Below are positions 1-5,636 of a DNA stretch of 5,715 bases, piece by piece. Each line of letters begins with the position of its first letter. The first letter of the stretch is position 1. The notes beneath the pieces were generated by a model. That model saw only the letters and a list, made by a program, of their open reading frames with translations. It was not told the origin of the DNA and did not search any database. The position numbers were made by a program, and so were the translations under genes. This DNA comes from Caldifarciminota bacterium (GTDB lineage Bacteria > Hydrothermota > Tepidihabitantia > SM23-42): contig DAOVAN010000106.1 in assembly GCA_030671005.1 (NCBI GenBank), forward strand, positions 1 through 5,715, read 5' to 3'.

Positions 1-118
1 TCCCGTACTCTACTACCCTCAGCTTCTTGGTTTGAGCTTCGGTTTCGACAGCAACGCGGTCGGTTTAAGGTTTAACCGCATAAAACCGAATGCCATAATG
101 GAAAAAATCGCAGGGTGA
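1..118 (+). CDS. hdrB: HdrB-like heterodisulfide reductase subunit B, C-terminal end (partial)
   Basis: The frame starting at base 2 is open from the window edge to a TGA at 116-118 and encodes the last 38 residues of a protein. It begins PVLYYPQLLGLSFGF and ends MEKIAG. The 'VLYxxQLLGLAxG' stretch followed by a short tail is what I recall for the C-terminus of HdrB / CCG-domain proteins, where it follows the second cysteine-rich CCG motif. In the family, HdrB carries noncubane [4Fe-4S] clusters and is the disulfide-reducing subunit. The catalytic cysteines lie outside the window, so function cannot be checked. The stop is 16 bp before the hdrA-like start, which fits one operon. The neighbour strongly supports the call; alone, 38 residues would be thin evidence. 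Confidence 0.78.
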   Translation, partial: PVLYYPQLLGLSFGFDSNAVGLRFNRIKPNAIMEKIAG

Positions 119-134
119 GTCAAAGAGGAGTCTT

Positions 135-2243
135 ATGAGAATACTAACTTGCAATTGCCATGGCTTGATAAAGTTCCCAGAGCTGAATCTTGGACCTGAC
201 GTAAAGATCGAACAATACGATAACCTGTGTAAACTGAAACCCGAAATCGGTGCTGACGAAAAAGTAGTGATCGCAGGCTGCAGCCCGAATTTGCTCGAAG
301 GAATTTTCCCTAACACGAACGCAGAATTCGTGAACCTGCTTGAGCACGTAACACTGGTCAATCACTCGCTAGAAAAGGCGAAAGGGTTAATCGTTGCCGC
401 AGTTGAAAAGATGAAGCAAACCCCATCTGTCAAAACAAAAGTCTTCGACATCAAGAACAAGAGCGCCCTGGTCATTGGCGGTGGCATAGCCGGCATCGAG
501 GTAGCTACACAATTGAGCAAGAATGGGCTGTCTGTGAAACTCATCGAGAAAACGCCGTTTCTCGGCGGAACTGTTGCTAAACTCGACAGGCTGTACCCAG
601 AAGGCACACCATACAGTCACACCCTCATGCCGCTGATAAACAAATTGCAGGCGTATGATAACGTAGCTCAGCTCTTCAATACCGAAGTAACGGACGTCAA
701 GGGGCGCGTGGGTGACTATAAGATCAAATTGAAGACGAATCCGCGTGGGGTAGTCCAGTGTATCAATTGCGGTAAGTGCGTTGACGTCTGTCCGGTGGAG
801 ATAAACGACGATGGAAAGAAGCGAAAGGCTATCTACTACGTGCCAACCTTTCCCGATATGTATGCAATTGACTTTGAGGCGTGCACGAAATGCGGCGAAT
901 GTGTTAAGGTATGCCCGGGCAAAATCGATTTGGAACAAACGATAAAGGAAACCGATATCGAAAGCGGTGCCATTGTCGTAGCAACCGGGCTGAATTGGTA
1001 CGACGTGAGCAAGGTCCAAGAATACGGCTACGCCCGGCTAGATGGTGTCATGAAAACACTCGAATTTGAGCGAGCCATAGCGTCCGGAGCGCTGCAGCCG
1101 AACAAGGTCGCGATCGTATACTGCGCCGGTTCGCGCGACTCCAAGCATCTCCCCTACTGTTCGAAAATTTGCTGTCTACTGGGATTGAAAGAAGCAAAAC
1201 TGGTCAAGGACCGCTTCCCGGGTGCCGAAGTCTATATCATTGCCATGGACATGCGCAGTTATGGTACATTCGAGTACCTCTATAACACGCTGCGCGAAAA
1301 AGGCGTATCATTTATCAAAGGCAAGCCATCTGAAATCAATAGACGAAACGGCAACCTTGTAGTCAAAACCGAAGACCTCTTCACAAATGAATTGCTTGAA
1401 ATCGAGGTCGATACCGTGGTTTTGAGTTCTGGATTTGTTGCCGATGCAGCAACATTTGATCAATTCAATATCAAACTGAATGGAGATTTCCCGGTACTAT
1501 TTGAAAACGCCGGGCTCGGCAATTATGAGCTTCCGCGCGGGATTTTCACGGCCGGCGCCGCAACATTTCCAAGCGGTGTTGCCGAAACACTAGTCGACGC
1601 GCGTAAGGCTTCCTTTTCGACGCTCGACCTTCTCAGCCGAGACAAGATTGAAACTAAAATTCCGCAAGCAGTAGTTGATGAGGACCAGTGTAGTGTCTGC
1701 AGGATGTGCATCGGAACGTGCCCATACAATGCGATCTCGGTAGTGGATGACAAGATTAAAATCAATGAGGAACTATGTATGGGATGCGGGATCTGTGCTA
1801 TCACGTGTCCATCATATGCGAGCCAACTGGAGGGCTGGAACCACTCAGGGCTCTATGAGCAGGTCCGTTCCCTCGTCAAGAAGGGTGATGTACTCGCCAT
1901 CATGTGCAGGTGGTCAGCATACAACGCAACGGAACGCGTTGCGCACGACAAATTGAAGTACCCGGAAAACGTCAAAATCGTACGCGTCCCTTGCACAGGA
2001 GCAGTCGATCCCTCGCATATCATGCTTGCGCTGCAAAAAGGCGCTAAGGGTGTTCTCATAGGCGGCTGCTACCCTGACGGCTGCCACTACGCACGCGGCA
2101 ATTTCAGGGCCAAAGCCCGCGAGCAGATTCTAAAATTGCATCTGGATTCACTGGGAATGGACAAAGATATGGTGCGGCTGGAATGGATCGGTAAGGATGA
2201 AGCTCACAAATTTGTTGAAATAGTACAGGAGATGAACAGGTGA
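135..2243 (+). CDS. hdrA: HdrA-like electron-bifurcating iron-sulfur flavoprotein with fused C-terminal MvhD domain
   Basis: A 702-residue cytoplasmic protein; ATG at 135 sits 4 nt after GAGGAG (125-130). Domains in order: (1) short N-terminal domain with C6, C8, C32 and C49 (AGCSP), candidate ligands for one [4Fe-4S]; (2) thioredoxin-reductase-like FAD domain, GGGIAG at 115-120, with FLGG at 142-145; (3) inserted two-cluster ferredoxin module, C209/C212/C215/C219 and C250/C253/C256/C260; (4) the HdrA signature C330-AGSRD, then C342, C346, C347, which in the HdrA structure bind a further cluster; (5) a second ferredoxin module, C519/C522/C525/C529 and C548/C551/C554/C558; (6) MvhD domain about 585-700, with C591, C620, C645 and C650 (GGCYPDGCHY). 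By family, HdrA bifurcates electrons arriving from MvhD to ferredoxin and HdrB. The fusion explains why no separate mvhD gene lies beside mvhG/mvhA. Odd points: the N-terminal domain is shorter than in methanogen HdrA, the usual CSPRTHE is CSPNLLE, and the second Cys of the MvhD CxWC motif is Ser594. Confidence 0.95.
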   Translation: MRILTCNCHGLIKFPELNLGPDVKIEQYDNLCKLKPEIGADEKVVIAGCSPNLLEGIFPNTNAEFVNLLEHVTLVNHSLEKAKGLIVAAVEKMKQTPSVKTKVFDIKNKSALVIGGGIAGIEVATQLSKNGLSVKLIEKTPFLGGTVAKLDRLYPEGTPYSHTLMPLINKLQAYDNVAQLFNTEVTDVKGRVGDYKIKLKTNPRGVVQCINCGKCVDVCPVEINDDGKKRKAIYYVPTFPDMYAIDFEACTKCGECVKVCPGKIDLEQTIKETDIESGAIVVATGLNWYDVSKVQEYGYARLDGVMKTLEFERAIASGALQPNKVAIVYCAGSRDSKHLPYCSKICCLLGLKEAKLVKDRFPGAEVYIIAMDMRSYGTFEYLYNTLREKGVSFIKGKPSEINRRNGNLVVKTEDLFTNELLEIEVDTVVLSSGFVADAATFDQFNIKLNGDFPVLFENAGLGNYELPRGIFTAGAATFPSGVAETLVDARKASFSTLDLLSRDKIETKIPQAVVDEDQCSVCRMCIGTCPYNAISVVDDKIKINEELCMGCGICAITCPSYASQLEGWNHSGLYEQVRSLVKKGDVLAIMCRWSAYNATERVAHDKLKYPENVKIVRVPCTGAVDPSHIMLALQKGAKGVLIGGCYPDGCHYARGNFRAKAREQILKLHLDSLGMDKDMVRLEWIGKDEAHKFVEIVQEMNR

Positions 2244-2254
2244 ACGGGCAAATA

Positions 2255-2286
2255 CCTAAATTGCCTAAACATCCTAAATACCTGAA
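2255..2286 (+). repeat. Short tandem CCTAAA reiterations after hdrA
   Basis: CCTAAA occurs at 2255, 2264 and 2273, with a diverged CCTGAA at 2281, giving spacings of 9, 9 and 8 bases. The run starts 11 bases after the hdrA stop and lies upstream of the candidate mvhG promoter. It could be a slippage-prone microsatellite, a protein-binding array, or chance in an A-rich spacer. I see no hairpin or coding potential that explains it. Confidence 0.5.
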
Positions 2287-2312
2287 GAGTTGTATGGATT
2301 ATATCAAAGATG

Positions 2313-2340
2313 TTGAAAAAAATCAGAAAATTTGTATAAT
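2313..2340 (+). promoter_or_regulatory. Candidate sigma-70-type promoter for mvhG-mvhA
   Basis: TTGAAA (2313-2318) is followed after 16 bases by a consensus TATAAT (2335-2340), in an A/T-rich stretch of the 140-bp hdrA-mvhG gap. The start of transcription would fall near 2346-2348, giving a leader of about 37 nt that contains the strong mvhG ribosome site. This suggests the hydrogenase genes can be transcribed apart from the hdr genes. It is inferred from sequence only; read-through from upstream is also possible, as I see no terminator in the gap. Confidence 0.6.
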
Positions 2341-2370
2341 TATCAGTCTGTCACAATTCGTTGGTTCAGA

Positions 2371-2377
2371 AAGGAGG
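2371..2377 (+). promoter_or_regulatory. Strong Shine-Dalgarno site of mvhG
   Basis: AAGGAGG lies 6 bases before the ATG at 2384. It is a near-perfect anti-16S match at ideal spacing, fixes the mvhG start, and points to a bacterial-type translation start. Confidence 0.85.
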
Positions 2378-2383
2378 AAATAA

Positions 2384-3349
2384 ATGGCTAAGCCATTAGT
2401 CGCATTTTACTGGTGTGCCTCCTGTGGTGGCTGCGAGGAATCTATCGTTGATCTCGCCGAGGATTTACTTAAAGTTGTCGACGCGGTGGAATTTAAACTC
2501 TTCCCGGTTGCCATGGACTTCAAATATTCTGATGTCGAGGCCTTACCAGACAAAGCGCTTGCGGTCAGTTTTATTAATGGTGCAATTCGCACGGAAGAAC
2601 AAGAACACATTGCCAAATTACTGCGGCAGAAATCGCAGCTTGTGGTAGCATATGGTACATGCGCTCACCTTGGTGGCATTCCCGGCCTAGCTAATGTTGC
2701 AAATCGTAAAGAGATTTTTGAAACTGCCTACAAGAACACAGCTTCCACAGTAAATCCTAAGGGCATTTATCCACAGACCGTGACCGAAACGAAGTACGGT
2801 AAGCTTAAACTGCCCGAGATATACGATTCGGTGCAAACCCTGGACCAGACCATAGACGTTGACTACTATCTACCCGGTTGCGCTCCACCTCCCGACCTAA
2901 TCATGAACGCGATCAACGCTATATTGGAAGGCAAATTACCACCAAAGGGTGCTGTACTCACATCAGAAAAGGCATTGTGCGAAACCTGCGAGAGAAACAA
3001 ATCAAAACCAGACAAATTAGCAATCAAAGATATTAAGCGAATTTCGGAAGTGAAGGCCGACCCAGAAAAGTGTTTTCTGGCTGAGGGCATTATTTGCATG
3101 GGACCGGCTACCCGGGGCGGCTGTGGTGAACGCTGCATAAACGCCAACATGCCGTGTCGTGGTTGCTTCGGACCAACTAGAGAAGTGAAGGACATGGGTG
3201 CGCGATTTCTTTCGGGACTAGCCTCAATTATTGACGTCGAAGACGAGGCAGAAATTGAGAAGATAGCCCAATCGATCATCGACCCCATCGGTTTATTCTA
3301 CATGTATTCATTGCCGAGCTCAATTATCAACAGAAAGCAGGGGGTATAG
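2384..3349 (+). CDS. mvhG: Group 3c [NiFe]-hydrogenase small subunit, MvhG-like
   Basis: A 321-residue cytoplasmic electron-transfer subunit; no Tat signal or membrane anchor is seen at the N-terminus, as expected for group 3 enzymes. Proximal [4Fe-4S] ligands: C11 and C14 in WCASCGGCEES, C93 in YGTCAHLGG, and C166 in PGCAPPP (most relatives have GCPP here). The C-terminal half carries the ferredoxin-like cluster motifs: C199/C202 (CETC), C230, C238 (CMGPATR), C247, C251, C258 and C261 (MPCRGCFGP). The CMGPATRxGCG...MPCRGCxGP run is characteristic of Mvh/F420-reducing-type small subunits. The protein carries electrons from the Ni-Fe site of MvhA to the MvhD domain, here at the end of the HdrA-like protein. 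The start is fixed by AAGGAGG at 2371-2377. The stop is one base before the mvhA ATG, so the two subunits are very likely translated together. Such genes are often annotated loosely as 'NADH:ubiquinone oxidoreductase' or 'F420-nonreducing hydrogenase' small subunit. Confidence 0.93.
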   Translation: MAKPLVAFYWCASCGGCEESIVDLAEDLLKVVDAVEFKLFPVAMDFKYSDVEALPDKALAVSFINGAIRTEEQEHIAKLLRQKSQLVVAYGTCAHLGGIPGLANVANRKEIFETAYKNTASTVNPKGIYPQTVTETKYGKLKLPEIYDSVQTLDQTIDVDYYLPGCAPPPDLIMNAINAILEGKLPPKGAVLTSEKALCETCERNKSKPDKLAIKDIKRISEVKADPEKCFLAEGIICMGPATRGGCGERCINANMPCRGCFGPTREVKDMGARFLSGLASIIDVEDEAEIEKIAQSIIDPIGLFYMYSLPSSIINRKQGV

Positions 3350-3350
3350 C

Positions 3351-4814
3351 ATGTACAAAGAAATTACCATTGATCCAATCACCCGTTTAGAAGGACACGG
3401 CAAAATTGACATTTTCCTAGATGACAAAGGCGACGTCGCACACGCTTGCCTTCAGGTTCCGGAACTAAGAGGATATGAACGCTTCGCAGTCGGCCGTCTC
3501 GCCGAAGAGATGCCGCGCATTACGGAAACGATATGCGGCGTATGTCCGACGACCCATCATACGTGCTCGGGTAAAACGCTAGACGATCTGTATGGCGTCG
3601 AGCCACCACCTGCGGCAAAGAAAATCCGCGAATTTGTTTATAATGCATTCATGTTTGAAGACCATAATCTTCACTTCTATTTTCTTGGTGGTCCTGATTT
3701 TATTGTTGGACCGGCTGCACCAAAGGCAGAGCGCAATATCGTTGGCGTAATCGGCAAGGTTGGTCTTGAAATTGGCAAGAAGGTAATTGACATCCGAAAG
3801 CGTACGAGAAACATTATTCAAACCATGGGTGGCCGTGTCGTGCACCCTGTGCACTGTCTCCCGGGTGGTGTTTCCAAACCCATGACTACAGAATTGCAAG
3901 CCGAATTCAAAAAAACGGCTGAGGATTCTGTCGAATTCGCCAAATTCAGTCTCCAAGCCTTTGATGATATAGTCCTGAAAAACAAGACGTACGTCGATCT
4001 GATTCTGAGCGACATATACACGCACAAAACCTACTACATGGGTCTGGTCGATGATAATAACAAAGTAAGCTTCTACGACGGCTGGATACGTGTTGTTGAT
4101 CAGGAAGGCAAAGAATTCGCTAAGTTCAAGGCTCAGGAGTACTTAGACCACATTGCCGAAGGCGTTGAATCCTGGACATACATAAAGTTCCCGTATTTGA
4201 AGAACGTAGGATGGAAGGGCTTTGTCGACGGCAAGGACAGTGGCGTCTACCGCGTAGCACCATTAGCTAGATTGAATGTATCGGACGGCATGGCAACACC
4301 TTTAGCCCAAGAGCACTATGAGCGGTACTATGAGACTCTCGGTGGCAAACCAGTACACAGAACGCTTGCTACCCACTGGGCTCGGCTGATTGAGGCAATG
4401 CAAGCCGCAGAAAGAATGGTGGAACTGATAAATGATCCGGAGATTCTAGATCCCAATATCCGAAACATGGATTTTCAGACACCGAAAAAGGGACTTGGCG
4501 TAATCGAAGCCCCAAGAGGAACATTGTTCCACCACTATGAAACCGACGAAAGAGGCAGACTGACAAAAGCCAATTTGATCGTAGCGACGGTGAACAATTC
4601 GGCAGCGATCAATATGTCGATCGAGAAAGCAGCTCGTGGCTTGATAAAAGGCAACAAAGTTGACGATGGATTGCTGAACATGGTTGAAATGGCATTTCGC
4701 GCGTATGACCCTTGCCTAGCATGTGCTACCCATACGGTTAACGGCCGGACCCCGCTTGAGATCAGTATCTACGACGGTAGCCAGAAGCTGTTAAGATCAA
4801 TAAAAACATTCTAG
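3351..4814 (+). CDS. mvhA: Group 3c [NiFe]-hydrogenase large (catalytic) subunit, MvhA-like
   Basis: A 487-residue catalytic subunit that binds the Ni-Fe(CN)2CO centre and splits H2. The N-terminus has the family signature DPITRLEGHG (E14 at the position of the conserved glutamate). The L1 motif is RITETICGVCPTTHH with C62 and C65; the L2 motif is DPCLACATH with C455, C458 and H461. All four metal-binding residues are cysteines, with no selenocysteine codon. GGRVVHPVHCLPGGVSK, around residue 160-177, is another conserved large-subunit stretch. Twenty-six residues follow H461. In many [NiFe] hydrogenases such a tail is removed after nickel insertion, and a protease gene follows directly, but whether this particular tail is cut cannot be read from sequence. 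The gene starts one base after mvhG; a G-rich AGGGGG inside the end of mvhG can serve as its ribosome site. Length and motifs look intact. Confidence 0.96.
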   Translation: MYKEITIDPITRLEGHGKIDIFLDDKGDVAHACLQVPELRGYERFAVGRLAEEMPRITETICGVCPTTHHTCSGKTLDDLYGVEPPPAAKKIREFVYNAFMFEDHNLHFYFLGGPDFIVGPAAPKAERNIVGVIGKVGLEIGKKVIDIRKRTRNIIQTMGGRVVHPVHCLPGGVSKPMTTELQAEFKKTAEDSVEFAKFSLQAFDDIVLKNKTYVDLILSDIYTHKTYYMGLVDDNNKVSFYDGWIRVVDQEGKEFAKFKAQEYLDHIAEGVESWTYIKFPYLKNVGWKGFVDGKDSGVYRVAPLARLNVSDGMATPLAQEHYERYYETLGGKPVHRTLATHWARLIEAMQAAERMVELINDPEILDPNIRNMDFQTPKKGLGVIEAPRGTLFHHYETDERGRLTKANLIVATVNNSAAINMSIEKAARGLIKGNKVDDGLLNMVEMAFRAYDPCLACATHTVNGRTPLEISIYDGSQKLLRSIKTF

Positions 4815-4932
4815 AATAATCTAGCAGATACCAGTTGACGAAGGGAGTGCATCGGCTTTTCTATGAAATGCTGGTGGGGCACGTGTCATGCTGGCCCAAT
4901 CCGTACCTTATGTTGCTAGTGCTTGTGTAGTA

Positions 4933-5406
4933 ATGAAGAAAGTACTCGTTTATGGCGTCGGTAACCCATATCGTTGTGATGATGCTGTCGGCATCAAAGC
5001 TGCTGAAGAACTAGCCAAGAAGGTCCAAAAACCAAACATCGATATCAAATGGGGAAGCATCGACGGTGTTGCGATCCTCGATGAGATTGTCGGCTACGAT
5101 AGAGTAATATTTGTTGATTCGATAAAGACCGAAAAGGGAAAGCCAGGTGATATATATAAAATTAAACCCTCATCATTGCAAGACACCGGTTCATCATTTT
5201 CATCCCACGGCATCAATTTTGTATCCGCTCTCGCCTTCGGTAAGAAATTCAACCTCAAGATGCCTGAACAAACAGAAATTTATGCGGTTGAGATTGCGGA
5301 CAACACCTCATTCAGCGAAGAGTGTACTGAGAAGGTACAGGCAAGTATACCGAAATTGGTTGAGGCGATAATGGAAGAAATAGAGGCAATTGGGAACAAT
5401 GAATAA
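4933..5406 (+). CDS. Hydrogenase maturation endopeptidase (HycI/HoxW/FrhD family)
   Basis: A 157-residue protein from the ATG at 4933. It opens with the family signature KVLVYGVGNPYRCDDAVG, which continues the usual GxGNxxxxDDxxG pattern. The three nickel-sensing positions of the family are present: D17 (second D of DDAVG), D62 (VIFVDSI) and H92 (SSHGINF). By family knowledge the enzyme recognises Ni in the large-subunit precursor and cuts the C-terminal tail after the L2 motif; the adjacent mvhA is the obvious client. The family alignment begins at MKKVLV, so I chose this start, but no good Shine-Dalgarno lies before it. An in-frame ATG at 4888 has GGTGGGG 8 bases upstream and would add 15 residues unlike anything expected in the family. 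The 118-bp gap to mvhA is longer than elsewhere in the operon. I do not assign a symbol because hycI, hoxW, frhD and hyaD-type names are used interchangeably for distant relatives. Confidence 0.9.
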   Translation: MKKVLVYGVGNPYRCDDAVGIKAAEELAKKVQKPNIDIKWGSIDGVAILDEIVGYDRVIFVDSIKTEKGKPGDIYKIKPSSLQDTGSSFSSHGINFVSALAFGKKFNLKMPEQTEIYAVEIADNTSFSEECTEKVQASIPKLVEAIMEEIEAIGNNE

Positions 5407-5415
5407 GGCAATTTC

Positions 5416-5441
5416 CCCGCACTATCTAACGCAAGTGCGGG
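5416..5441 (+). terminator. Hairpin just after the protease gene, possible weak terminator
   Basis: CCCGCAC (5416-5422) pairs perfectly with GTGCGGG (5435-5441) around a 12-nt loop, starting 10 bases after the protease stop. The position suits the end of the operon. No clean T-run follows the stem (the next bases are ACACTGAATTTT), so it is a poor intrinsic terminator and may instead be an mRNA-stabilising hairpin or part of the CGGGACACT repeat element that overlaps its 3' arm. Confidence 0.4.
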
Positions 5442-5572
5442 ACACTGAATTTTACGACCACATCATAGATTTCCCTACATCAAGAAATCCTCTCGTTTCC
5501 TCGAGATTTACAGCGGGACACTCAAATTTCTTTTCAAATCAAGATTTCCCCTATTGTCTTACTCGGGACACT
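5438..5572 (+). repeat. Three dispersed direct copies of CGGGACACT
   Basis: An identical 9-mer, CGGGACACT, occurs at 5438-5446, 5514-5522 and 5564-5572. Each copy is followed by a similar A/T-rich stretch (GAATTTT, CAAATTT, CGAATCTT). The spacings are 76 and 50 bases. AGATTT also recurs at 5467, 5504, 5542 and 5602, and GATTTCCC occurs twice. All lie in the non-coding spacer between the protease and the radical-SAM gene. They may be a degenerate repeat family, remnants of insertion-sequence ends or MITE copies, or binding sites. Confidence 0.65.
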
Positions 5573-5582
5573 CGAATCTTCA

Positions 5583-5610
5583 GCCAAATTCAAATTTGGG
5601 AAGATTTGGC
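5583..5610 (+). other. Inverted repeat with two alternative stems upstream of the radical-SAM gene
   Basis: GCCAAAT (5583-5589) can pair with ATTTGGC (5604-5610). The same left arm (CCAAAT, 5584-5589) can instead pair with ATTTGG (5594-5599) around a TCAA loop. The two folds exclude each other. The structure ends 26 bases before the ATG at 5637. It could be a leader structure, an operator, or just a low-complexity A/T palindrome. GGGCAAAA is repeated just downstream, at 5613-5620 and 5628-5635. I found no convincing promoter for the following gene in this 230-bp spacer. Confidence 0.4.
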
Positions 5611-5636
5611 GTGGGCAAAATTCGTGAGGGCAAAAC

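Noticed and set aside
387..1019. 210-codon minus-strand ORF inside hdrA
   Set aside because: It lies wholly antisense to clear FAD and ferredoxin motifs of HdrA and has no recognisable domain; it is a shadow frame.
3579..4025. 148-codon minus-strand ORF inside mvhA
   Set aside because: Antisense to the well-supported large subunit, no domain or ribosome site; shadow frame.
4713..4739. Possible selenocysteine in the L2 motif
   Set aside because: Both L2 metal-binding positions are ordinary Cys codons (TGC and TGT) with no in-frame TGA, so this is a [NiFe], not [NiFeSe], enzyme.
4809..4824. CTAG-AATAAT-CTAG inverted repeat at the mvhA stop as a terminator
   Set aside because: Only a 4-bp stem of a self-complementary tetramer, with no T-run after it; too weak to call.
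4888..4932. 15-residue N-terminal extension of the protease from ATG 4888
   Set aside because: Not excluded, since GGTGGGG is well spaced, but the family fold begins at MKKVLVYGVGN and the extra residues (MLAQSVPYVASACVV) match neither the family nor a clear signal peptide.
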